Of a stretch of 64,000 nt of DNA, positions 1 through 7,257 are shown piece by piece. The notes under the pieces are model-generated. The model saw only the letters and a program-made list of their open reading frames with translations. It made no database searches and was not told the origin of the DNA. Position 1 is the first letter of the stretch; the number at the start of each line of letters is the position of its first letter. The stretch is from positions 1 to 64,000 of the forward strand of contig NZ_FODR01000019.1 in assembly GCF_900110415.1 (NCBI RefSeq). Direction: 5' to 3'. Made by a program: the position numbers and the translations under genes. This DNA comes from Mucilaginibacter sp. OK283 (GTDB taxonomy: Bacteria; Bacteroidota; Bacteroidia; Sphingobacteriales; Sphingobacteriaceae).

Positions 1-132
1 ATAGTTTTATTAGCCGCAAAAACTGCCGGCGAATTGATTATTGTACCCAACGCCCCGCGCTATGGGGTAATGTTTGATGCCGAAGATGTAAGGAATAAAG
101 TGTTTGCCTGGCTGGATGAGTATTTGAAGTAA
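1..132 (+). CDS. C-terminal end of a protein, possibly alpha/beta hydrolase
   Basis: The first 43 codons of the window are open in frame 1 and end at TAA; the start lies upstream of the window. The visible tail, with IIVPNAPRYGVMFD followed by an amphipathic end KVFAWLDEYLK, resembles the last strand, His-loop and helix of alpha/beta-fold hydrolases, but no catalytic His is visible in this piece. The family call is tentative; that it is coding is supported by codon use and by the repeat element that begins just after the stop. Confidence 0.5.
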   Translation: MVLLAAKTAGELIIVPNAPRYGVMFDAEDVRNKVFAWLDEYLK

Positions 133-142
133 GATTGCTTCT

Positions 143-242
143 GTAGAGGCGCTTAATTGCGTCTCCCACAGGACATTCAAGATTTGCAATATCGATTTGC
201 ATGTTCGATTTGCAAACGGTAGACTCAATTATGCGTCTCTAC
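143..242. repeat. Imperfect inverted repeat (REP-like)
   Basis: Arms at 143-164 and 221-242 match as inverted repeats at 19 of 22 positions (GTAGAG-GCGC-TTAATTG type). They flank an AT-rich centre with GATTTGCA-like repeats. The element sits between convergent genes and could fold on either strand. It has the look of short palindromic intergenic elements that are common in this bacterial group. Confidence 0.6.
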
Positions 243-250
243 CTTTTTGC

Positions 251-880
251 TTATGACAACATCACATTGCGCTCTTTAACAATCTCTTTCAGCAATACCT
301 GTAGTATCACCGCGTTCCAGTCATTGGCGAAGTTTTTGCTTTTGCACTGCTTTTTGTTTTGGCAGTTGTAAATCATAAAATAGGTACTGTAACTGCTAAT
401 GGCTATGGTGTGCCAGGGTAAAATATCCTGCTGGTCCCAGCATATGCCTGCAAAATGGAAGCTGATGCCGCAAAGCTCAAAAGTCTGGTGAATTTTGTAC
501 AGGTCGTGGTAATAGTTAAACAGGTTTACAAAGTAGTTTTGCCATAATTGCTGGATAATATCATTCCAAAGCTTGCCATAAACTTCTTTACGGATGCCGT
601 AATAACTGCCCAGCTTAATACGCGAAATTTTACGGTCGTCGGCTTGCACCTCCACAAAATACTGGCGGCCAAAAACAAACCGATAGCCCCTTACCCAGCT
701 AACCCCATACCTGAAAGCTGCGATATTGGCGGCAGGCAAAAAAGCAGAAGAAGCTAACGGCGAAGCTTTTTGTATAGTAATGCCATCTGTGTTAAATACC
801 AGCTTTTGGGTTATTTTTTGCGTAATAAGGCCCGGTATTTCAATTGTGTTAGCAGCATTCATCCGCATAAAAATAAGCAT
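251..880 (-). CDS. Hypothetical protein, 209 aa
   Basis: The protein is not recognised. It has no signal peptide or membrane segment. The central part (about residues 55-100) has alternating hydrophobic and charged residues (RFVFGRQYFVEVQ, ISRIKLGSYYGI) that suggest beta strands, and the C-terminal half is rich in Tyr, Phe, Asn, Cys and His. Three in-frame ATG codons lie in the first seven codons, so the start may be at 880, 868 or 862. It is convergent with the truncated gene at the window start and divergent from the membrane protein at 974, with about 90 bp between them for promoters. Confidence 0.7.
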   Translation of the reverse strand: MLIFMRMNAANTIEIPGLITQKITQKLVFNTDGITIQKASPLASSAFLPAANIAAFRYGVSWVRGYRFVFGRQYFVEVQADDRKISRIKLGSYYGIRKEVYGKLWNDIIQQLWQNYFVNLFNYYHDLYKIHQTFELCGISFHFAGICWDQQDILPWHTIAISSYSTYFMIYNCQNKKQCKSKNFANDWNAVILQVLLKEIVKERNVMLS

Positions 881-973
881 CAGTTTTAATATTTTTTTAC
901 AGATAAAAAATAAAAGGTCCGATACGTTTGGTTTTTATAAAAAGTATAACTTTATGCTATAAAATACACCGCC

Positions 974-1480
974 ATGGCAGCACAAAACCAATCATCAAAG
1001 TTCAAAGATGCTTTGCCTACTATTTTCTGGCTTGGTTTTTTAACCGGCACGCTGGATGGCATGGCTGCCATTATCTGGAGCTTTATTACCAACCCAAAGG
1101 TGGGTGCCGATGTTATTTTTGAATTTATTGCAAGCGCCGTATTTGGCAAGGCGGCTTTTACCAGCGGCACTCAAATGGTAGTGGCGGGCGTGTTTTTTCA
1201 TTACCTTATAGCATTTTTGTTTACCACCGCCTTTTACCTGCTTTACCCGTTTTTTGATAAGCTTATCCGTAATAAATATATTATTGCCGTTGTTTACGGC
1301 ATTATAGTTTGGCTGGTAATGAACCTGGTTGTAGTGCCATTAAGCAAAATTGGTTACCATCACATTAAGGTGCATGTAGCTTTAACCGGGTTGGTTATCC
1401 TTATCATTTGTATTGGTATACCCGTTGCGCTTATTGCCGATAATAAATACTGGAAAGCTAAATTTTCTCCAAAAAAATAA
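974..1480 (+). CDS. Small integral membrane protein, 168 aa
   Basis: About four hydrophobic segments are visible (roughly residues 18-38, 65-90, 103-124 and 134-156). The N-terminus is short and polar and the C-terminus is basic (KYWKAKFSPKK). The layout resembles DUF1440/YagU-like inner-membrane proteins, but I cannot confirm the family by reading. The stop codon TAA shares its last base with the ATG of the next gene (TAATG), so the two are probably translationally coupled. The link to an acetyltransferase is not explained. Confidence 0.8.
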   Translation: MAAQNQSSKFKDALPTIFWLGFLTGTLDGMAAIIWSFITNPKVGADVIFEFIASAVFGKAAFTSGTQMVVAGVFFHYLIAFLFTTAFYLLYPFFDKLIRNKYIIAVVYGIIVWLVMNLVVVPLSKIGYHHIKVHVALTGLVILIICIGIPVALIADNKYWKAKFSPKK

Positions 1481-2013
1481 TGGGTATTGTTTTTCCATCA
1501 GCCGTTTTCCCGCAATTAAAAACTGACAGATTGGTTTTAAGGGAACTTGTAACCGCAGATAGCGGACAGCTTTTAGTTATCCGCAGCAATGAAGCTATAA
1601 ACCGTTTTATAGGGCGCAGTAACGACCAAACTATGGAGGCCATTAATCAATTCATCGAGGCCCGCAAACAGGATAGGCTCGAAGGGAAAGGTGTGTATTG
1701 GGCTATCCAATTAAAAAACACTCCCGGCGTTATTGGCACCATTTGCTGCTGGAATTTTGATTACGACGCGGCAACGGCCGAAATTGGCTACGAACTGCTG
1801 CCATCATACCAGGGCAAAGGCCTGATGGGCGAGGCCATCAAAAAAGTTATCGCGTTTGGGTTTAACAATATGATGCTTAAAACTATAACCGCCTGGCCAA
1901 TGCCGCAAAATGAGCCGTCGGTTAAACTATTGGAACGCAGCGGGTTTACTTATTCGGAAACGATAGACGGCCAACTGGTTTATAAATTGAACCATACCGG
2001 GTTGGTTGTTTAA
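1480..2013 (+). CDS. GNAT family N-acetyltransferase (RimJ/RimL-like)
   Basis: This protein transfers an acetyl group from acetyl-CoA to an amino group; the substrate is unknown. The N-terminus LKTDRLVLREL is the hallmark of the RimJ/RimL-like GNAT branch. The acetyl-CoA-binding turn is seen as YQGKGLMGEA near residues 110-119, followed by the A-x-x-N-x-x-S segment (QNEPSVKLLERSGF) typical of motif B. Length (177 aa) is normal. The start codon overlaps the preceding stop by one base, which fixes the start and indicates an operon with the membrane protein. Confidence 0.92.
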   Translation: MGIVFPSAVFPQLKTDRLVLRELVTADSGQLLVIRSNEAINRFIGRSNDQTMEAINQFIEARKQDRLEGKGVYWAIQLKNTPGVIGTICCWNFDYDAATAEIGYELLPSYQGKGLMGEAIKKVIAFGFNNMMLKTITAWPMPQNEPSVKLLERSGFTYSETIDGQLVYKLNHTGLVV

Positions 2014-2026
2014 TAACACCAATAAA

Positions 2027-2058
2027 AAAGGGCCTGGCTTTTTATTGCCAAACCCTTT
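2027..2058. terminator. Possible bidirectional terminator
   Basis: Arms AAAGGG...GGC (2027-2038) and GCC...CCCTTT (2047-2058) pair with a 3-nt internal mismatch, between the convergent acetyltransferase and fasciclin genes. A and T tracts flank it. The interrupted stem makes this a weak call. Confidence 0.4.
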
Positions 2059-2128
2059 GGATTTAAAATTGATCATTAATCCTGGTAATTATACCGGGAT
2101 GCCTTGCTTTAGGTGCAGCCCGGCTAAA

Positions 2129-2713
2129 TTATTGCGGCATCAGCACGCCATTTAAGCCGTGGATAACGCCGTTTGAAGCCATAGTATCAAACGAGACAAC
2201 TAATGCTGCATTCCCTTTGGCATCTACAATTTGTAAATTGCTTTTATCATTTACCGATAAGGTAAGGTTATCACCGTCCACGGTTTTTAACACGGCTTTT
2301 CCTTTACCGGCAGTTAAAGCTTTAATGATATCGGCTTTCGTGTATTTACCGGCAACTACATGGTAGTTTAGTACTTTAGCCAGTTTGCCATGGTCTTTAG
2401 TCAAATCGTCCATAGTAGGCTTTGGTACTTTGCTGAAAGCTACATCATTTGGTGCAAATACGGTGAATGGGCCGGGGCCTTTTAATTCAGGTTCCAGGTC
2501 GGCAGTTTTAACGGCCAGTGCCAATGGGGCAAAATCTGTAGTACTGCTTAAAACGCCAACTACATCGCCCGATGCGGCAGCAGGAGCGGCGGGTGTAGTT
2601 GCAGGGGCTGTTTTAGTTGTATCGGTTTGTTGGGTTTGCGCCATTACGTTGTTCGATAAAAATCCGATGCCTAACGCGGCCACAGCAATTAAAACTGACT
2701 TTTTCATGTTCAT
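2129..2713 (-). CDS. Secreted fasciclin (FAS1) domain protein
   Basis: FAS1 domains are extracellular adhesion-type folds. The signal peptide is clear (MKKSVLIAVAALGIGF...NNVMAQ, cleavage near residue 26), followed by a Thr/Ala/Pro linker (about 27-48) and one FAS1 domain (about 50-194) with FAPLALAV, the box GPFTVFAPNDVAF, YHVVAGKYT and the closing GVIHGLNGVLMP. Length fits single-domain bacterial FAS1 proteins. Two ATGs lie two codons apart (2713 and 2707); the second gives a standard MKK signal start. It appears monocistronic. Confidence 0.93.
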   Translation of the reverse strand: MNMKKSVLIAVAALGIGFLSNNVMAQTQQTDTTKTAPATTPAAPAAASGDVVGVLSSTTDFAPLALAVKTADLEPELKGPGPFTVFAPNDVAFSKVPKPTMDDLTKDHGKLAKVLNYHVVAGKYTKADIIKALTAGKGKAVLKTVDGDNLTLSVNDKSNLQIVDAKGNAALVVSFDTMASNGVIHGLNGVLMPQ

Positions 2714-3138
2714 CTTTCTTTTTGATTTTGTTCGTAAATTGAAATGTAAATGAGTAGTAGTTTTCCTGATAGTTTTTTCTTTTAAGTTATATAATTAATA
2801 AATAAACACAGGTGTTATAACTAATAATTACATAAAAGGTTTTAGATTGACACGAATTGCACGAATTGAGGCGAATTTCACGAATTGGAAAAGAGCGTGA
2901 ATTTCTTGAATTTGAGGAGGTTAAACCAGTGTAGATGTTGTGATTATTTTTTTAAAGAAATTTAAGCCGAGAGCACAATTGACTGTTGAATAAGGGGATG
3001 ACAGGACGGAAAAGCTGCCCGAAAACGTGTTTATTCCGGGGTGGACACCGCGGTCTTTAATCAGTATTTCTATTTCGGCAATAAAAATGTAGTTTTAAAA
3101 AATTGCCGCTCAGCCTTCCGGGGGTTGTTATATAAGTT
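2714..3138. other. Intergenic region with CACGAATT-type repeats
   Basis: This 425-bp gap separates divergent genes, so it should hold promoters for both. Three close copies of a CACGAATT/CGAATT-type word occur near 2850-2890 (acgaattgcacgaattg). I see no open reading frame or RNA gene in it. Confidence 0.5.
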
Positions 3139-3534
3139 ATGAAAATCTGGAAATTACTTTTGTTGCTGTACCTGTTTTCGGTGCTATTATCCATCGTACT
3201 CAGTTTTGTATTTATTCTGTTCACGGTTAAGGGCCAGTGGGATAATCACCTGGTGCCATCAACCCTGGTTGGCGCTTTAGTGCTTAATATCCCTATAACG
3301 CTTATTGAGATTCCGGGCCTTTTTATGTCCATCAACTTTAAAAATGCAAAAAGCAGGGCGTTTATCTCCTGTTTACTTACACCGGTGGCTATTTTGCTGT
3401 ACGTGCTGTTAGGCACAAAGCTGCAAAATGACGATAAGCAATTTTATGCGCTCCATTTTGTAGCACAAATAATTGTACTTTGTTTCATGTTTTTCAGGAA
3501 GTTAACGCCCGATAATATTGTTGAGGAAGATTGA
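3139..3534 (+). CDS. Small membrane protein (paralogue of next gene)
   Basis: The function is unknown. Of 131 residues most are hydrophobic, in about four segments (residues 5-30, 40-63, 74-92 and 105-121). The first segment is preceded by MKIWK, giving an inside-positive start. The order of segments, the short polar loop after the first helix and the position of LNIPITLIEIPGLF resemble the next gene (LNIIVFIMSLPSLF), suggesting a tandem duplication that has diverged. The two are 117 bp apart on the same strand. Confidence 0.75.
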   Translation: MKIWKLLLLLYLFSVLLSIVLSFVFILFTVKGQWDNHLVPSTLVGALVLNIPITLIEIPGLFMSINFKNAKSRAFISCLLTPVAILLYVLLGTKLQNDDKQFYALHFVAQIIVLCFMFFRKLTPDNIVEED

Positions 3535-3651
3535 AAATAGTGCAGTGTAGTAATTTGTGACATTTATATTAAAGCTTTAAGCAAGCTATTGCATTATTTT
3601 GCACCTGCATACAAAACATGGCCTGCGGGCTATGCCCAAAAACATTCAACT

Positions 3652-4032
3652 ATGAAAGTACTCGCCAGGCAACTATTTAAAACGGTTATATTTTCTGTAA
3701 TTTTATCAATAGCTGTTAACAGCATTTACTACGCCATTACCCAAAAAGGGGCCGACTACTCCACCGCCCTGCCTAAAATTTGTGAAGGGATAGTGTTGCT
3801 CAACATTATCGTTTTTATAATGTCGTTGCCATCATTATTCCTGGTAAACCCGGCTTACTGGAATAACCTGCCGGTACGGTTGCCGTTGTATTTTGGCGGG
3901 CCGGTAGCGTTTATAGTAACTATATTTACCATGCCCCTGCCCCCGCAATATAAAGTAATTTACCTGGTAACCGGGTTCATATTTTTAATAGTGCACAGCG
4001 TTTTTTACTACCTGAGAGTAAAAAAAGGATAA
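3652..4032 (+). CDS. Small membrane protein (paralogue of previous gene)
   Basis: This 126-aa membrane protein has four predicted segments (about residues 10-28, 48-66, 78-92 and 99-120). The reading frame is open from a TTG at 3589, but the ATG at 3652 gives MKVLARQLFKTVIF, a normal positively charged start that matches the neighbour. The shared pattern of polar loop, N-I-x-x-x-x-x-x-x-P-x-L-F motif and ending with a basic tail supports common descent with the 131-aa protein upstream. No known domain is recognised. Confidence 0.7.
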   Translation: MKVLARQLFKTVIFSVILSIAVNSIYYAITQKGADYSTALPKICEGIVLLNIIVFIMSLPSLFLVNPAYWNNLPVRLPLYFGGPVAFIVTIFTMPLPPQYKVIYLVTGFIFLIVHSVFYYLRVKKG

Positions 4033-4095
4033 CAACCCAGATATAAAAGCAGGTTATGGGTTTTTGAAAGATTTCAGGTAAACTTGCAACATCAA

Positions 4096-5235
4096 ATGAA
4101 AGCATTTTACGGAGATTTGAAATTAGGTATTTTAGGCGGCGGCCAGTTAGGGCGCATGCTGATACAACAGGCTATAAATTATAATGTTACGGTTAAAATC
4201 CTCGATCCCGACAGGGAAGCCCCCTGCCGCAAACTTTGCGACGAATTTACCGTAGGATCGTTAGGCGATTACGAAACCGTATACAACTTTGGCAAAACTG
4301 TTGATTTGCTTACCATCGAAATTGAGAAGGTAAATGTGGATGCGCTGGAGCAGCTGGAGAAAGAAGGTGTGCTGGTTTATCCCCAATCGCGCATCATCAG
4401 GCTGATACAGGATAAAGGTTTGCAAAAGCAATTTTTTAGAGAAAACGATATCCCTACCGCCGATTTCCAGATCATATCATCGCCCCGGGAATTACAGCAA
4501 AGCGTCATTCCTTTTCCTTATATCCAAAAACTCCGCAGGGATGGCTATGATGGTAAAGGCGTTTACAAGGTAGTTGATGAAAGTTACCTTACCAAGGCTT
4601 TTAAAGAACCAAGCCTGATAGAGCAATGGGTTGATTTTGAAAAAGAAATAGGCGTAATAGTAGCACGCAACGAAAATGGTGAGGTAAGCACCTTCCCACT
4701 GGTCGAGATGGAATTTAACCCCGAGGCCAACCTGGTTGAGTTTTTAATTTCGCCGTCGACCCTGCCATTTGAAATACAGCAACAGGCAGAACAGATTGCA
4801 AAAAAAATAGCCGAAAGCCTGAAAATTGTAGGACTATTGGCTGTTGAGATGTTTTTAGATAAAAACGGCAAAATATTGGTTAATGAACTGGCCCCCCGGC
4901 CGCATAACAGCGGTCACCAGACTATTGAGGGCAACGTGGTATCGCAATTTGAGCAGCATTTAAGGGCCATATTTAACCAGCCTTTAGGCGATACTGCCTG
5001 CCTTAACAATGCCATTATGGTGAACGTATTGGGCGAAGCAGGTTACGAAGGCCCGGCGGTTTACCAGGGTATTGAGAAGATACTGAAGGTGCCGGGGGTA
5101 TATATTCACCTATATGGTAAAGCGTTAACTAAACCGTTCCGCAAAATGGGGCATGTGACGATAGTAGATGCCGATAGGGAGAAAGCTATTGAGAAAGCAA
5201 GATTTGTACAGAAGATGCTGAAGGTAGTAAGTTAA
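4096..5235 (+). CDS. purK: 5-(carboxyamino)imidazole ribonucleotide synthase
   Basis: PurK converts AIR, ATP and bicarbonate to N5-CAIR in purine synthesis. The N-terminal nucleotide-binding turn GILGGGQLGRML is diagnostic. The ATP-grasp region follows with RRDGYDGKGVY, the E-x-x-V-x-F-E-x-E-I stretch (IEQWVDFEKEIGVIV), and the metal-binding end VNELAPRPHNSGHQT. The 379-aa length is typical. The frame is open from a TTG at 4084, but ATG 4096 matches the family start MKAFYGDLKLGILGGG. purE, the next enzyme, lies about 510 bp downstream on the same strand, with an unrelated small gene between. Confidence 0.97.
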   Translation: MKAFYGDLKLGILGGGQLGRMLIQQAINYNVTVKILDPDREAPCRKLCDEFTVGSLGDYETVYNFGKTVDLLTIEIEKVNVDALEQLEKEGVLVYPQSRIIRLIQDKGLQKQFFRENDIPTADFQIISSPRELQQSVIPFPYIQKLRRDGYDGKGVYKVVDESYLTKAFKEPSLIEQWVDFEKEIGVIVARNENGEVSTFPLVEMEFNPEANLVEFLISPSTLPFEIQQQAEQIAKKIAESLKIVGLLAVEMFLDKNGKILVNELAPRPHNSGHQTIEGNVVSQFEQHLRAIFNQPLGDTACLNNAIMVNVLGEAGYEGPAVYQGIEKILKVPGVYIHLYGKALTKPFRKMGHVTIVDADREKAIEKARFVQKMLKVVS

Positions 5236-5242
5236 GAAATTG

Positions 5243-5291
5243 TTCATGGATCATAGTTGATGGTTCATGGATCATAGTTGATGGTTCATGG
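5243..5291. repeat. 21-bp tandem repeat built from a TTCATGG heptamer
   Basis: The unit starting TTCATGGATCATAG is repeated exactly at 5243-5263 and 5264-5284, then partly to 5291. TTCATGG is the reverse complement of the CATGAA heptamer core seen at 5727-5757 and 24506-24570, so these tracts belong to one simple-repeat family. It lies just after purK. Confidence 0.8.
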
Positions 5292-5364
5292 CAGCTGCGG
5301 ATTGGTTATGGTATATGGATCATTGATTGGTGGGAATTTTAAAATATCGGTAAGTTGAGGTTTT

Positions 5365-5715
5365 ATGGCATTTAGATTCGAGGATTTACAAGTTTGGCAA
5401 TTGGCCATGGATTTGGATGAGCAAATTAATCAGTTGACTAAAACTTTCCCTAAAGAAGAAATTTACATTTTAACTTCACAGATAAAAAGAGCCGCCGATT
5501 CGGTAGTTTTGAATATCGCTGAAGGTTCCACAGGGCAAAGCAAAGCCGTCTTTAAAGTATTTTTGGGATATTCGCTCCGGTCGGCAATAGAGGTAGTAAG
5601 CTGTTTGTTTATCGCAAAAAGAAGAGGGTACATTGCCCAAGAGCAATTTAAGATATTATATAATGAATATGAGGTAATGGTGAAAAAAATAACTGCACTC
5701 AGAAATTCCATCTGA
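5365..5715 (+). CDS. Four-helix bundle protein, 23S rRNA intervening-sequence (S23) family
   Basis: Members of this family are small four-helix proteins first found in 23S rRNA intervening sequences and widespread as stand-alone genes; their role is unknown. The family signature is clear: FEDLQVWQLAM at the start, PKEEIYILTSQIKRAADSVVLNIAEG in the middle (too long to quote as one motif, residues about 30-54), and a helical C-terminus. Length (116 aa) is normal. It sits between purK and purE, flanked on both sides by heptamer repeats, which suggests it arrived there as an insertion. Confidence 0.9.
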   Translation: MAFRFEDLQVWQLAMDLDEQINQLTKTFPKEEIYILTSQIKRAADSVVLNIAEGSTGQSKAVFKVFLGYSLRSAIEVVSCLFIAKRRGYIAQEQFKILYNEYEVMVKKITALRNSI

Positions 5716-5726
5716 CCATTTTTTAC

Positions 5727-5757
5727 CATGAACCATGAACTATGAACTATGAACCAA
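5727..5757. repeat. Heptamer repeat (CATGAAC/TATGAAC) overlapping purE start
   Basis: About four heptamers of the form CATGAAC or TATGAAC run through 5727-5757. The last one supplies the ATG (5749) and second codon of purE. Each heptamer contains an ATG in a different frame. Confidence 0.8.
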
Positions 5758-6246
5758 AAACAACCAAAAGTAGCCATCATTATGGGCAGCAAATCCGATC
5801 TGCATATTATGCAGGATGCCGCCGATGTATTAAAAGAATTAGGTGTTGAATACGAAATTACAGTAGTATCGGCACACCGCACGCCCGACAGAATGTTTAG
5901 CTATGCCCGCGCAGCTGCCGACCGTGGTATTAAGGTAATTATTGCCGGCGCCGGTGGCGCTGCGCATTTACCGGGCATGGTGGCCTCACTAACCCATTTG
6001 CCGGTTATTGGCGTACCTGTAAAATCAAGCAACTCTATTGATGGCTGGGATTCGATACTGTCGATATTGCAAATGCCCAATGGTATCCCGGTTGCTACTG
6101 TAGCCCTGAATGCGGCCAAAAATGCGGGGATCCTTGCAGCACAAATCCTATCCACCGCCGACGAATACCTGGTTAAAAACCTCATCGACTTTAAAGAAGA
6201 CCTAAAGAAAAAGGTTGAAGAATCGGCGAAGGAAATGGAGGGGTAG
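5749..6246 (+). CDS. purE: N5-CAIR mutase
   Basis: PurE rearranges N5-CAIR to CAIR, directly after PurK. Family motifs are intact: IIMGSKSDLHIM (residues about 10-21), the catalytic-loop SAHRTPDRM (about 44-52), and IIAGAGGAAHLPGMVAS (about 64-80), with VGVPVKSS-type IGVPVKSSNSIDGWDS. Length 165 aa matches class I PurE. The start ATG at 5749 lies inside a heptamer repeat tract, but the family N-terminus begins within a few residues, so the start is right. Confidence 0.97.
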   Translation: MNQKQPKVAIIMGSKSDLHIMQDAADVLKELGVEYEITVVSAHRTPDRMFSYARAAADRGIKVIIAGAGGAAHLPGMVASLTHLPVIGVPVKSSNSIDGWDSILSILQMPNGIPVATVALNAAKNAGILAAQILSTADEYLVKNLIDFKEDLKKKVEESAKEMEG

Positions 6247-6564
6247 ATTTTGCAAATGTGCAGACTACACATGTGCAGATGAGAGGGATTATTTGAGAAT
6301 TTGAAGATTTGAGAATTTGAAAATGCCTTTAGCTCTGTTTATCGAGGGAACTTAACCAATACTTTGTTAATTTCTGAATGATCGGAAACAGGTAACCGTT
6401 CTAATCTTTCTTGGTGGCGTCATAGCCATTAAAAAACATGGCTATGTCATTAAATAAAAAAATGTAGCCTTTAGCAGCTATAAGCATGCTATTTCCCGGA
6501 TATTTAGGCAAACCGATGTGGTAACAAATTGGTTGGCAATTTATCAAAGTATAAAAATTATCCG
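6247..6564. other. Intergenic region with dispersed repeats
   Basis: The gap holds an ATGTGCAGA-type repeat near 6252-6282 and a 35-bp sequence at 6292-6326 (gagaatttgaagatttgaga type) that recurs identically at 59675-59709. The remainder, about 6330-6560, should hold the promoter for the ABC operon. I see no open reading frame. Confidence 0.6.
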
Positions 6565-7254
6565 TTGGAAACTATTCTTCATATTCAAAATCTCAGTAAA
6601 ACATACCAAAGCGCCGGGCGTACGCTTACTGTTCTCGATAATATCAACTTCGCGATAACTGAAGGCTCTACCAATGCCATTGTTGGCCCATCGGGCAGCG
6701 GCAAAACTACCCTGCTGGGGCTATGTGCGGGGCTCGACAGATCGAGCACCGGATCGGTGGAACTAAATGGCATCAGCCTGGGCAACTTAACCGAAGACCA
6801 GCGCGCGCAGGTGCGCAACCAGTATGTAGGCTTCATTTTTCAGAATTTTCAATTGCTTCCAACGCTTACCGCTTTGGAGAATGTAATGGTGCCGCTGGAG
6901 TTAAGAAACGAAAGAAACATCAAGGCAAGGGCATTGGATTTGCTGGACAAAGTTGGCCTCGCCGACCGCGGACATCACTACCCTTCCCAATTGTCCGGCG
7001 GCGAACAGCAAAGGGTTTCACTGGCGCGGGCATTTTCAAACGCACCCAAAATTCTGTTTGCCGATGAGCCAACCGGTAACCTGGATGCCGAAACCAGCGA
7101 AAAGGTGATTAAACTCATCTTCGACCTGAACAAGGAAGCCGGTACTACCCTGGTTGTAGTAACCCACGACCTTGACCTGGCGGCCAAAACACAACGCATC
7201 ATCAGGATAAAAGGCGGCAAGCTGGTATCCGACGAAAAAACAATTAACGGGTAA
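6565..7254 (+). CDS. ybbA: ABC transporter ATP-binding protein (YbbA/LolD type)
   Basis: This is the ATPase of an FtsX-type ABC system. Walker A is GPSGSGKTT, the Q-loop lies in FIFQNFQLLPTLTALENV, the signature is LSGGEQQRVSLARAF, and Walker B is ILFADEPTGNLD followed by the switch His in VVVTHDLDLA. There is no in-frame ATG. TTG at 6565 would give METILHIQNLSKTY, the usual start for these proteins; another TTG exists at 6529. It is followed after 3 bp by the permease and then an esterase, the ybbA-ybbP-tesA arrangement. The gene symbol is by analogy with E. coli. Confidence 0.9.
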   Translation: METILHIQNLSKTYQSAGRTLTVLDNINFAITEGSTNAIVGPSGSGKTTLLGLCAGLDRSSTGSVELNGISLGNLTEDQRAQVRNQYVGFIFQNFQLLPTLTALENVMVPLELRNERNIKARALDLLDKVGLADRGHHYPSQLSGGEQQRVSLARAFSNAPKILFADEPTGNLDAETSEKVIKLIFDLNKEAGTTLVVVTHDLDLAAKTQRIIRIKGGKLVSDEKTING

Positions 7255-7257
7255 GTT

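Noticed and set aside
6529..6564. Start of the ATPase at TTG 6529
   Set aside because: It adds 12 residues not seen in the family; TTG 6565 yields the usual METILHIQNLSK-type start, although both remain possible.
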